A stretch of 64,000 nt of DNA from Embiotoca jacksoni (Eukaryota > Chordata > Actinopteri > Embiotocidae): assembly GCA_022577435.1 (NCBI GenBank), contig JAKOON010000012.1, positions 13,634,085 through 13,698,084 on the forward strand, in the 5' to 3' direction. Positions 14,661 to 27,300 of this stretch are shown here, one piece after another (positions within the stretch are counted from its first letter, which is position 1; the number at the start of each line of letters is the position of its first letter). The position numbers and the translations under genes were made by a program. Below the pieces are notes generated by a model. The model did no database searches. It saw only the letters and a program-made list of their open reading frames with translations, and was not told the DNA's origin.

Positions 14661-17600
14661 TGTGTGTGTGTGTGTGTGTACACACTAACTTGGCAGCAGA
14701 GCCCGAATTCTGTGTTGTCATTCACCATCTGTGCTCTTCTCCCAGAGCCCTGCAGTTCCCCCACCTAATGATAATAATAATAATGATGATACCTCAGTGC
14801 ACCTCACTTCGTTATGTGATTGATGAAAATGGCCGGTGGGTTCACTCAGGGGTGCAGTTGACACAAAATTTGTTAATGGAAATGGATCAAACAAGGGTTC
14901 AACTTTCATAATTCCCTCGACATGACGAAGGCTCTCAGTCTAAAGGCAGATTTGGCTGATTAATAGTGAATCAGGTTATTTACAGCAACTCTTGTGGGAA
15001 CTTTGTAATTTGTTTATTCATCAAAATAGGCGTTCCTCCTGCATCACCTTTACCTGTCTGTATTTTTCCAGGGAGTGTCAAGGTGAGGCCCATGAGCCCT
15101 GTGACTGCGAGACCTGGAGGTTGTGGCTACAGAAAGTCACAGAGATGAAACCTGAGGAATGTGAGTACAAAAAATAACTTCCTTCTTTTAGCTTTTGGAT
15201 GTGTTTCAGTCATGACGTTAAAGTAGAATTCACAAACTGTACAGAACATTTGAGGTCATTCTTCTTGTATTGACATAAAGTGAAATGTCTTTTTGGAATA
15301 AGTGCAGTATTACATTTCTACAATGTAAGTGTTCATAGCAAAAAAAAACTGGATTAAGTTGTCTGGTGACAAATTATTATAACAGAAGTTTAATGTGTTA
15401 GCCAACCCCTGTACTTGTCCAGGTACAGAGGTTGCACACAAGTGATTGATCTGAAGCTAAATTGCCTGGAAGTCAACCATAGTAATTACAAACAGTTTAG
15501 CACAAGTCCTATTAAAATCCTCCATGTTGATGCTAAATTATTAATGAAAACTAACAACCCACTCACGGAAAGCACACAATGTTTAGAAGCAGGAATTGGA
15601 GTATGGCCAATCTAAAAGATGATTTAAGATCCAAATCGCTCCAAAGTGCCACTTCATCGATGTGACAGTCGAAAGATGAAAGCAATTATTTTGTTTCGGA
15701 ACCATCTTCGGCTTCGATTTCCCCATATTCTGTTTTATCTTGGCATTTCAAATAGTACATTCGAGGTGCTTTGATAATAGCCAATTATTCTGTGTGTACG
15801 TGTGTGCGCGAGGCTGGGTGCACGAGCATCTTGGGAGATGTTAGTAAAATATATAAGCAATACACATTAGTCAAGCAGGACAATTTCCCACTCAGTGCAG
15901 TGGTCTGTTTTGACACTGTGGTATTAGCCAGTCTTGTTCTGTCTCATTATGCCTTTATTTGTTCTATTTGGCTCCCCCTCCTCTTCTGAAGTGGCTGGTG
16001 TGAGCGTAGCCTACGAGGACGCAGCCAACTGCTTGTGGTTGCTGACTAACTCCAAACCCTGCGCAAATTGCAAGTCTCCGATACAGAAAAACGAGGGCTG
16101 CAATCACATGCAGTGTGCTAAGGTAAGTTAGGCCGGAGGTTTCACTTACCTGACTGACTAATGCAGATTGGAAGTAGGTGACTATTTTATCTCGCAGACT
16201 AATCTAGCCTTGAGTAGACTGTCTTCTGATTTATAAAAGCTGCCTGAACAATTCACGTGTGCTACATGTGTGTATTGGCCAGAGTACATTGATGTTTGTA
16301 TTTAAACTCAGAAAATAGACATATTTGTTCTCCATCTCAGAGGTTTGTGCACCTGTAAACAGCTCTAGGAAATATCACTGTTTTTGTATTACCTCATTTA
16401 CCAGAAACTGCTTTTAATAATATTGGGATTTGTACACCATCATTTACCGAGGGTGCAGTTAGCTGTTATGAAGAGCTACTTTAGCTGAATCCATATGTCC
16501 AAACTTCCCACACTCTTGCTGACTCGGGACGTCTGTGAGGGACTGTCCAAACTCAGAATTTATTCAGGCCTCGAGGATTTACGCGGACTCTCTGCAGACT
16601 TCCAGAAAGTTTGCTTGGGGTGCAGATTTCACCAGACTTCACTGATTTAATTAACCATAATTCTTTGCAACACATATTTGTAGTTTTCAAATACACGCAC
16701 ACTCTTGGTTCATGACAAAAACCTCCAAAACAACTTATTATGAATTTGTAAAACGATAATATTCAAAACGTAATAAAAACTTTACTTGAATCATGAGCTA
16801 GAAGTAATATTCAACCATATCTTGATTCAGAAATATAGAGGTGTAGACTTTAGAGGTAATCAAAATACCTTTTTTTATTGTAGTTTTCTGGCCTTTTAAT
16901 CCTCGTATCTTGCACCCTTAAAGATTTGATGTGATGACAGTGAACACGTCAGTTTGTACAACTGAAGTCCTCAATTTGTATTCAGCCAATCTACTTCTAT
17001 TGTGCTGCTGTCTGTGTAGATCAAGTGACTACATTTATTTAAATGACAGATTTTTATGTTTTGGTTTGATTTCTTATTTTTCTGGTAATGGGAGGGAAGG
17101 AATCAGTGTGCGTGTGAACTCATGAGAATAGTTTTCATGATTGATAGCCAAGTATTTGTAGGTCGACTCCCGTCTTCAGCGTAAACAAACAATTAAGTGG
17201 AAAATTGAGGTTGTTTTTTGTTTCAGACACACGATATGTATAAATGTCAGAGTCTAATTTCCAAAGCGGTAGAATGAACCATTCTCACTTTGGATTTTCC
17301 ACAAGCATTTCTCTTACACCAAACTCACTATGCCACTCAATTTTACAAGTGGCACGGTGCTGTCATGTTCACAAACAGCCGCAAAGTCACTATGTCCTGT
17401 ACTTAGCCTGCAGCTTCTGTGGACCAGAGAGAATAAGACCGTGGTAGCTGAGATGAAAAAAACACAAGTTTGTGTTTGAGGCACAGAGTGATCAGACACA
17501 GTCATGTTGCGTCTATGGTACTATCACTGTTGCTGGAGGGCAGACCATGAAAGGAGCACAGTGCAGTCATACAGCCGGGATGTTTTTGTCTCCGTGACAG

Positions 17601-18299
17601 TGCTGTCACTGCCTCCGCTGGTTAAAGAGGCAGACTAGAGACTGAGATTAGTTGGGGAGGAATGGAGCATATTTCACAAGCTGAGAGGCCATGAAGGGCT
17701 CAGCCTCTTGACCCGTTATTACCCACTAAGAAATGGCTTTACCCCTGTTGCTTGGAAACACGGGACACAGTGTTGCCAAGGAACCTTTGTCTTTTCTCTG
17801 CCATTTTCTTTACTCTGCTGTGGCTTCACACCATTTTATCTTAGTTCCTTCTTCTCGCATGCTGTCCTTTTGTGTCTGCCTGTCCCTCCGTACACCCCAC
17901 GCTCTTTGATTTTGTATTGATTTTTCTTAAGTGTCTGTGAACATAGACTTTCCAGGACAACAGAGGTGACCGTCTTTTGGGTTTAGTGTTGCTCTGGCGA
18001 ACTTATCACCCACAGCGGTACTTGTGGCACGGGGAGAGAAATCACTCACTTCCAAATAGGCTGCGGATTAGAGTTTTTTGTTTGCTCTGCATGCTGATCT
18101 GAAATGTAGACTGAGTGCAGCAGGCTATGACTGCTAGCTAGCTTTAAACATCTGTCCAAGTCCTTTTGTAAACTCCACCAATTGTAAAAGAAGCCTGAGA
18201 TAGAGATAAAACAGAAAAGTGAAGGAATTAGTTTAGCAGGCCGAGGGACTCCTTTAGTACCATCCACATTTTTTTTTAGCAGTTCAAAGGAGATATATA

Positions 18300-18358
<59 letters not shown>

Positions 18359-21300
18359 ATAATTTTTTTCAATTAAGGCTTGATTTATAATAATCGGGTA
18401 AAAATAAACAATAGTGTGCTTGTTTATTTAGAAAGGAATGACTTTAGCTGTCATTTCATACACTACAGAGTGACTCGTTTTGACTGATGACAATTATAAA
18501 AAAGTACGCAGCCATTTTTGATTTGTCTTTTTTGTAGCGTTGGTAATTATCAATCCACTTTTTGACGTAGTGGCTGAACAGAGTGGAATTAACAAAAACT
18601 GATGTTTCCCTGTAGTGTAAGTATGACTTCTGCTGGATCTGTCTGGAGGAGTGGAAAAAGCACAGCTCATCCACGGGGGGCTATTATCGCTGCACCCGCT
18701 ACGAGGTCATCCAACAGGTGGAGGAGCAGTCTAAGGAGATAACCGACGAGGTAGAACTGCAATCTACATTATTATTCTATCTATATTTTGTACGTTTCAA
18801 ATATTTTCAGCCCAGTAAGCTGTACTTTTTCTAAAATGTGACTTCACAGCAGAGTTGAGTGATGGCAGTTTTTACCAGGGGAGCCCCTTGTTATGACGCT
18901 GCACAGTAAATACTTTGGATAGAGCACAGCTTGAGCTGTTTTTATTTTGGTCCTCAAAGTTAAAAGGCGACTTCAACAATTTAGCATCGCATATCTATAA
19001 CATCATCAGACTGCATACATTAACCACAACGCCATCACCCTCAAGGAGAGATGAGGAGTAGGAGGTTTCGCAAACTCACTTTCTCGCTCCATATTCCACC
19101 CTAGACATTATACAACTTTCTATGCTTATCCAGTAGTGCTCCCCAAGGCCTATTAACTGATGCATAGCATTTGTGTAATATAATTTTCATAATTCATAAT
19201 TGTTAAGAGCATCAGCAGAGTCAATCCTCTCCTCAGCTGCTAATAGTTGTTATTGATAGTCACACCAATGTCATACACACACTCCTGATCCAAACCTAGA
19301 CATATTCAGACAGCTGAGAAGAGTACTTGTGATATTGTGCTTATACACTAACAGGAAAGCACTTAGAAAACACAAAGATACTCGCATACAAAAATAACCC
19401 AAAACGTATGTCTAGAGTGTTGACCATGGAGCCAGCCTCAATCCACTCCACCTATCTTCATCAAAGGCAAAAAGAAGTTCATTCTTCCCAATCACAAGCA
19501 CTAACTTCATCTGTAGCACTGCTTCCTGTGACTGCTCAGAGTATTTACTCTCTTTGAGACGTCCTCAGGAGTTTACTGACTGTGACTGGTGTCTCATCAC
19601 GTTTCAGGCAGACAAGAAGCACAAGAGCTTTCAGGAACTCGACCGTTTTATGCACTACTACACACGCTTCAAGAACCATGAGCACAGCTATCAGGTAAAC
19701 ACAGCCGGCTTTGCCCTCCAATGATGTCGACTTTGGCGTAGTATACAAACAGTCATGCAATGAATGTAGCCAGAGGCAACTTCTCATCTCATGTAAAATT
19801 GATACATAATAGGAAGTCAATGCTTTTAACTTTAAATTGATAAAACTGTGGCACATCTGTATTCTGCATATCACCATGCCTTGATTCCAAAAAGTCTGCT
19901 GCTCCCACATTAGTGAACGTATTTGGCCTCATATTAAGGCGATCTCTCATTCACTCATTGTTTGGTTGGGAAGGCTTATCAAGATGGTTTTAATCAAACA
20001 ATAAAGCAGCTTCTGTCTCCCTCACAATAGCTGGAGCAGCGCCTGTTAAAAACCGCCAAAGAGAAGATGGAGCAGCTCAGTCGAGCCCTGAGTGGAAGTG
20101 AGTGTGCAGTCTGGCATGACGGTGTCAATCTTTATTACACACTAAGATGCATCTTAATCTAGTCCTCTGATATTGAGCTTTGAGAATGAGACAGGAGGGA
20201 GAAAAAAACAAAGGTGTATTAGCAACAGCTAATAGTTATTATTCAGCACTGAAATTAAAAGGAAGCTTTACTTTGTGTACAAACTTTGTCTCGACAACAT
20301 GACAGAACAATCTGTTTAGCAAAGTTTTGTTCTGAGACACGAGTTCAAAAAAAAAGTTTTGCTTCTTTGGCTTGTGCTTTTTTTTTGTTTTGTTATTGTC
20401 AAATAATTCAAATAATAATATTCAAATAAGCAGATCACAATCAGAGCGTGGTGCCCACTTAGCATCTGGAAGAAGATGTACTACTTGCAGAATTTAAGTT
20501 CCCAGTTCACCAAAGGCCCTCCCATCCCATCAAGCCAGACACCAAAGATATAATATAACTTAGAAGAAAAGCATCTACAACCGATTCAGTACACCGGAGC
20601 TGTTCTTTCACATGTTTTGTCTCGGGATTTCCCATCATTTCGTATTGATCTGCTTCGAAGTAAAGTGCAGTAATTTAGGCTGCAACAAGGGATGTCTTCT
20701 ACAAAAGAAAAGCAGATATTCATTTTAGATATCTAACTGTCTCTTCTTCTCTCTCCCAGGGGAAGGAGGCCCACCTGACACTACATTCATTGAAGATGCA
20801 GTCCTAGAACTACTAAAGACCCGCCGCATCCTCAAGTGCTCTTATCCTTATGGGTTCTTTCTGGAGCCCAAAAGCACAAAGAAAGAGATCTACGAGCTTA
20901 TGCAGGTTTCAGACCTACTTACTGAGAATAGACAAATCACAGCAGTCACTCTCATGTGGGCCATTAGCGATGTGGGACTACAGCTTTTTACCTCATGATC
21001 TTCACAATCTGCCTCAGCTATAGCTGCACGTCTCAGCTTTTAGTTAAACATATAGTTATATATATTTTATGATCGCAAGTATAGACACAAAATGTGCAGC
21101 ACTTTCCTGCTATCTTTCATATTTTGGTCTTTCAGATACTGTAAAATGAATGTGAGGCTCCTAAAGATCTTACCATTTCTTAAAGGCTTGTAAAATCAAT
21201 GCATTTTTTTAAACTAGGTATGGAAACAGTCGCCCTAAAAGTAGTCCATTTTTAGGGCCACTTCGAATGTCACTTTGTCGTCGGAAGTTGAAGTTCTGCA

Positions 21301-24300
21301 TTCATACACTGAAATCACTGACTCACTGTGTTATTTAAAAAAAAAAAAAAAAAATCTCTCAGCCACATGTCTCTGCCCTCAGACGGACTTGGAGATGGTG
21401 ACTGAGGACTTGGCACAAAAGGTCAACAGGCCTTACCTGCGAACGCCGCGCCACAGGATCATCAGGGCGGCGTGTCTGGTGCAGCAGAAGAGGCAGGAGT
21501 TTCTGGCCTCAGTAGCGAGGGGAGTGGCCCCCAATGACTCTCCAGAGGCCCCCAGGCGCAGGTAACATGCAGACAAGCACCTCAGTCATCTCATTGAATT
21601 TGCCTGTTTGCTTTATCTTTACAATAAATGAAACAATCATGACATTTTTATTACTATGAAATCATGAGCTGTCAATCACACACTTTTTTTTTTTTACACT
21701 AACACAAATTTCTCTCTGTTGCTGATTTGCAGTTTTGCTGGCGGAACATGGGACTGGGAATATTTAGGCTTCGCATCACCTGAGGTAACAAAACAAGTCT
21801 TTATTATTTTCAGTGAAAAGTTAAGATGTTTATTGACATTGCTTGAACCCGTGTTTGAACCCCACGAAAATGTTCATGTGTGTTTTGACTCTGTATGTTG
21901 GGGTCTGACAGATCTTAAGTGTCTGTTAACTTATCAACCTTAACGGGTTAGATGTGTGTGGTTATGACCGAAATTATTACAATTGTTTCACCAAAAATCA
22001 AATCAGTTTATTTCAAATCTGCCTAATGAAAGGATTCGTCCCTGTAGAAGATGTAGTTGCTGTACACTTGCAGCTTATCAGCAATCACGCATATACTTCA
22101 AACTGAAAGTGGCGTGCTTGAATCAAATACCTGCGATTTGTAGCATCATTTGTCTGTGATGACGGTGCTTGATTTGAGACACTGCTGTGTGAATATTACA
22201 CCTAATGAGATTTAATCAAGTACAGAAACTTAAATCAAGATTGCTATATAAATAAATTATGCAGCCTCACACAACATCTTTCTTTTAAGTTTGTATGTAT
22301 TTCTCGATCTTCAACATCTCTGGTGTGAATTTGGCTGCTCTGACAAACCAATGGTGACCTAGAGATGTTGTTCAACACACTGAAGCAGGCCGGATGGTTC
22401 ATGTTCCCCTGCGTGGTTGGAATGATTAAGAGCACAGTACTCTGGCAAACACCGAAGTAGGTACCTCTGGATCATTGCACATTAGTAACGGGTGTTTGTA
22501 GTTAACACTTGTAGCCATAAAACTGTAGGCCAGATAATGGTTTGATTATTGACCTGCCTCCTTTCCCTGCACAGCTTGATGCATCCTCTCGATAATGGTG
22601 CATAAGTCAATGTATGGAAGTTACTACTCCAGGTTCCCATTATTGTTTAGTTTCTAGACGGTGGCACTTCTGAAACATACAGGCTTTTCTCCTGAAACAA
22701 CTTAAACGGCTTAAAAGCTCCATCGCTCCTCAGGCGTTGTGCAACTTCCCTCGGAAGTGTTAAAAACACGACATAAATATGCAAATCTTACATCAGACAT
22801 AAGCCTCTCAGGTTATTGTGCAACAGTACGAAGCCGGCATTCCCCGCAGACCTTTTTCACAGCAGGCATTCTGACTTGTCACAGTGAGCAAAGCACAGGT
22901 GTAATAATGATGGCTCAGTTCAGTTAAGTGTCCCAGTAAACCGTGTCAGTGCGCCAGCATGCACAAAAGCTGAACCTTCCCAGAGTTCAATGCAGCCATC
23001 ATTAATACGGCTGCGCTCTCCCGACAAGTCCAAATGTGTGCTGTGAAAATGGGCGATTGACAAGATGAGTCCCATCTGCCAGTTTGATAAACAAGTTTTG
23101 ATCGTCCTTTTCCTCTGCCTGCTCAGCACCATGCAGTGAGGCATATTTATTTAAGGTCCACTGAATAAACAGCCACTGCTGGACAAATATTTTCATGAAC
23201 CAAAGCAGGACCCAGTGCATTAATTCTGCTATTTTGTATTCTACTTTTCATTTAGTTATTTAGTTGCACTGATGCTGTAGTTTACTTGAATCGTGCTGTA
23301 ACCTTTGTTGCTGCGGATGTTCTTGTTGTGCACTCGTATACGGCATCAGATGGGCGCTCGAACATGTTCAGATAGATTTGAGAAGTTGCCGTCTCCAATC
23401 AAGCTAGTAGGTTTAGACAGCAGCTCCAAGAGCTTGTTTGAGACTAAGGATAAACATAAAGAAGTGCAGAGATTTTTTTTTTTGAAGTGTGAATCTTGCA
23501 AAACTCCTTTACTTGAGTCCCAGAATAAAAACACAAAACCTGGACATGAGCAAAATAATTCCTCCTTAATCGAAATTTAGTTTACAAGCCAACTGCAGCA
23601 CCTGCAGGTATACAAAGAACAAGAAAAGATTAGATTTAGCTAGGCGCGACACCAGTAAGCTGTGGCTTATCTTCTAAAGAACAAATTATCAATGCAAATT
23701 GAGGTGAGATGTTCATCTCACCTCCACCCTCTGTACTCCTACAGGATTTAAATAACAATCAAGCCTGCCATATTCTCTTATTGTCAACAAATTATTTTGT
23801 ACACGTGTATTTAAAAGTGAATATCGTCACCAGATTCGGAACACCAAGCTATAATACGAAGAAGGTTTTATTTTATATTTTTGTCCCCTAATTAAGAGCC
23901 TCTGTCTCTCAGCTGCAGTAGTTAATGGGAACACCAAAGTAATAACCAAAGCCGGGTGACACTGACTCAGAGGCTCGACTCCAGATGGTCGGCTCCATGT
24001 TTCTCACAATGCCTGCACATCACTTCATACAGGGCTATTTTTAGTGAGCCGGAAACATGAAAGACAGAGTTTGGACGACAAGCTTTTGATTATATATGAA
24101 TGTGACTCGGTGACTTTTGCAAATGAATGAGATGATTGAATGATGAATGCTTTTGTCGAGGTACTGAAAGGATGATGTGAAAATTCACTACATGTAACCT
24201 TGCATTTATCAGCAGCTCGTGAGGGCTGGCAGTGAAATTTTCATTCAGTTGGCACTTAACCACTTCAAGTACCTTCTCATCATAGCAGAGCGCTGACATT

Positions 24301-27300
24301 TGATTTCAAAATTATAACAGCCCGGGTTGAGTAAGATATCAGATACATGCATTGTCTTTTTTTCAGTTTTGAAGAATTTTTCACTAATGAGCCAAAATAT
24401 TTGGACCCCTTGTGCCTAATTTGCCATTGGACCTTCACATGCAGCCAAAACAGAGCCGACCTGCCAAAGATTGGACTCGGTACCACCGCAAAACTGGCAC
24501 TGAGACATTGGCAGGAGATCATTTTAAATTCTGCAAGTTGTGAGTTTGCGCGTGACGGATCAGTCTAGTTCCAGCACATCTTCCAACACTCTGCCACCGG
24601 TTCATGGTTTGTCTCTTCTCGGACACAGTTCTCCATCTGTAATGTTTTGATTTTTAGTTCAAGTCCGCTCAGATCTTTAGACTTGCACCATTTCTCCAGC
24701 ATCCAGCACACAGACTATGTGAACTGACTATTTACTGACCATCTAATATAACCCACATCTTAAAACATTCATGAGGACTTTGTGTTTCACACATTAAAAT
24801 CATTACATTTCTCTACTGTTGAATAAGCTCACTCACGTTTAATACTGTCATTGCTTTTAAGAGTAGTCAGGGATGCACATGTTGATCTCAATCCTCATGT
24901 TGCTTCTTTAACAGTTCTCCACTAGTTAGCGAGTGTTCTGCTTGAATGCAGTCTAGACTGGAACCTAATGACTGAAGTCTCGGTGTGGAGATGAAAGGGC
25001 TTGAAGCTTTACAGGAACAGAAGACTCAGACCACATTTGAAGCAAAGTGCTTCTCGGCTTCAATCAAAGCAGCTATTTTGTAAATCTGCTTCTTAATATT
25101 TAACAAAAAGCTTTCTTTTTTTTATAAACCTGCATGTTGATTCTGAGAGTTCGGGGCATGATAACTCAATATACTGTAAGATAAGAGCTTTTATTGAAAT
25201 TGAGCAATAGAAAAGAATGTAAATTCAGTATTACTTGTTTTTTTAATGGTGACTTTTGCTCTTTTAAGGAGTATGCCGAGTTCCAGTACAGACGGAGACA
25301 TCGGCAGCGGAGGCGAGGCGACATGTCCAGTCTCCGTAGCAACACACCCGACCCCGATGACCTCAGCGACAGCACTTTAGGTACTGCAGTGGATATACAC
25401 AACTTTTTTGTTGGTAGTTAGTCTCTCCCTTCATTTCAGATGAATCAACCTGCAGCCATTGTTAACATGTTGTAAATATGAATGTCCCTCAAGTTTCCAG
25501 CAGAACAGTGATTACTAAGTAGCATTGTGATAGTGGGAAACATGGCTTCAGATCTACGTGAAATTAAATTCCAATTAAAGAAGGGCTTTCTCAGCATCAA
25601 ACCATGGCTGGGCTGAAAGGTTTCCAAGAGAGCAATGTGTGGCGGTCTAAAACACTTTGGAGAAACTGGATCGGTTGGATCCACAGCCACATCAGGCAGA
25701 CCAAAAGTTACAAAATCATCAGAGGATCAAAGATAGAGAGACAGAAAATCAGCTTCTCTATAGACACAGAAAATAAAGAATGAAAGACTCAATCAGCAAA
25801 AGTCTTATCAAAAGAACTAGTGTCTCTGATCTGCTTCTCAGGAGGAGAAACAAAGCCACCATTTGGGGTCCACCCCAAAGACATGACAACATTTCATTGT
25901 GGATGATGAAATACAGTCTTATTTACTGTTGAATCACAAACTAGTGACAGTAACAGAAGGGTGGATGTGAGGAGATGAACAGGAGAGAGAAGGATACTGC
26001 AGTGTATCAAACCCACACTAAAACATGGTGGTGGGAAATACTCAAGTCTGGGGGTGTTTTCTGGAGTTGGACACTTGCATCAAATTAACTCCACCCTGAC
26101 CAAAGAAAAATCAGCACTTCATTCTTTAGAGACATGCTCCCTCCTCTGGTTAGCGTCTTTGTAAAGAAAGATTCATACTGCAGCAGAATAATGAGCTCAA
26201 ACACACCAGAAATATTTACAAGAGCTACATGAAGACCAAAGAAACCTCTTCCATAATCCGCTGAGCTCCAAACCACTGAACATTTATGGAAGCACTCAGA
26301 CTTTTTTGTGACTCTGACAGGAGACGGATGCAACGAGCTCATGCGATGAACACATGAAGTAAAAAAAAAAAAAAAATTAACACCATGTACAGCTTGGCTT
26401 ATATTTATCAATCAACTTTAAACAAAGTACAGTCAGCAGAAAAAAACCTCAATCAAATTCATGTCTGATGTGACCACCTTTTGGCTTTAAACCAGCACCA
26501 GTTTTTCCTGGTATGCTTGTTTAGTTTCCAAGAGTCTTGGAGAACTCACCTCAGTTCTTCTGTGGGTTTCCGTCCACACCATCTGTCGCAGGTCTCCTTC
26601 ATCCTGAGGCTCTGTTTGTTTAGGACCAATCAGACGCTTTCCTGATTGTATTTGCTGATTGATAAGAATCTAAGCATCTAAACCATTAGCACATTAGTAG
26701 ACACCGTAAACAACATTGATCCAGTCACCCTCCCTCAGTTTTGATGCACTAATTTGTACAGCATCCAAATTAATGCCCAAAACTCTTGGAAAGTCACAAC
26801 TGCTCAGGTTCAATAAGACAATATTTCTAATCCACGAGTCTCGTTCATCACATTGCTGCTTTGTTTTTCGCTGTGTTGAGTGAAAGATGGATGAAACCTG
26901 CAGTTTTGAAGCCAGCTAATTGGTTCTTTTGTGCCGAGAAGGATGAATTGATTTCAGATGAAGATACTGAATAAGTGAACTTCCTGGGGAAATGCTCATG
27001 ATCCCTCCTCTGTCACTGTACTCTTACATGACTAGTGTGCAGTGCTGACTAGACTGAAGATGATTTTTATGAAATGTCATAATTAGAAACGGATTTAAAT
27101 TTCTTTTCAAGTTCTACTTCAGTTTAATGACTGTAAATTTGACTGTTTTCTTCTTCTTCTTTTTTTTTTTTATCCATTTTTAAAGACACCCAGGATGGAC
27201 GTAGACAAGGTCATCTGATGGTGAGTCCACTGTTACTGTTTTCATTTTACCTCCAGACTTTTAGCCTTTAAAACTTGTTCGATGTCAAAGAAGTACAGCA

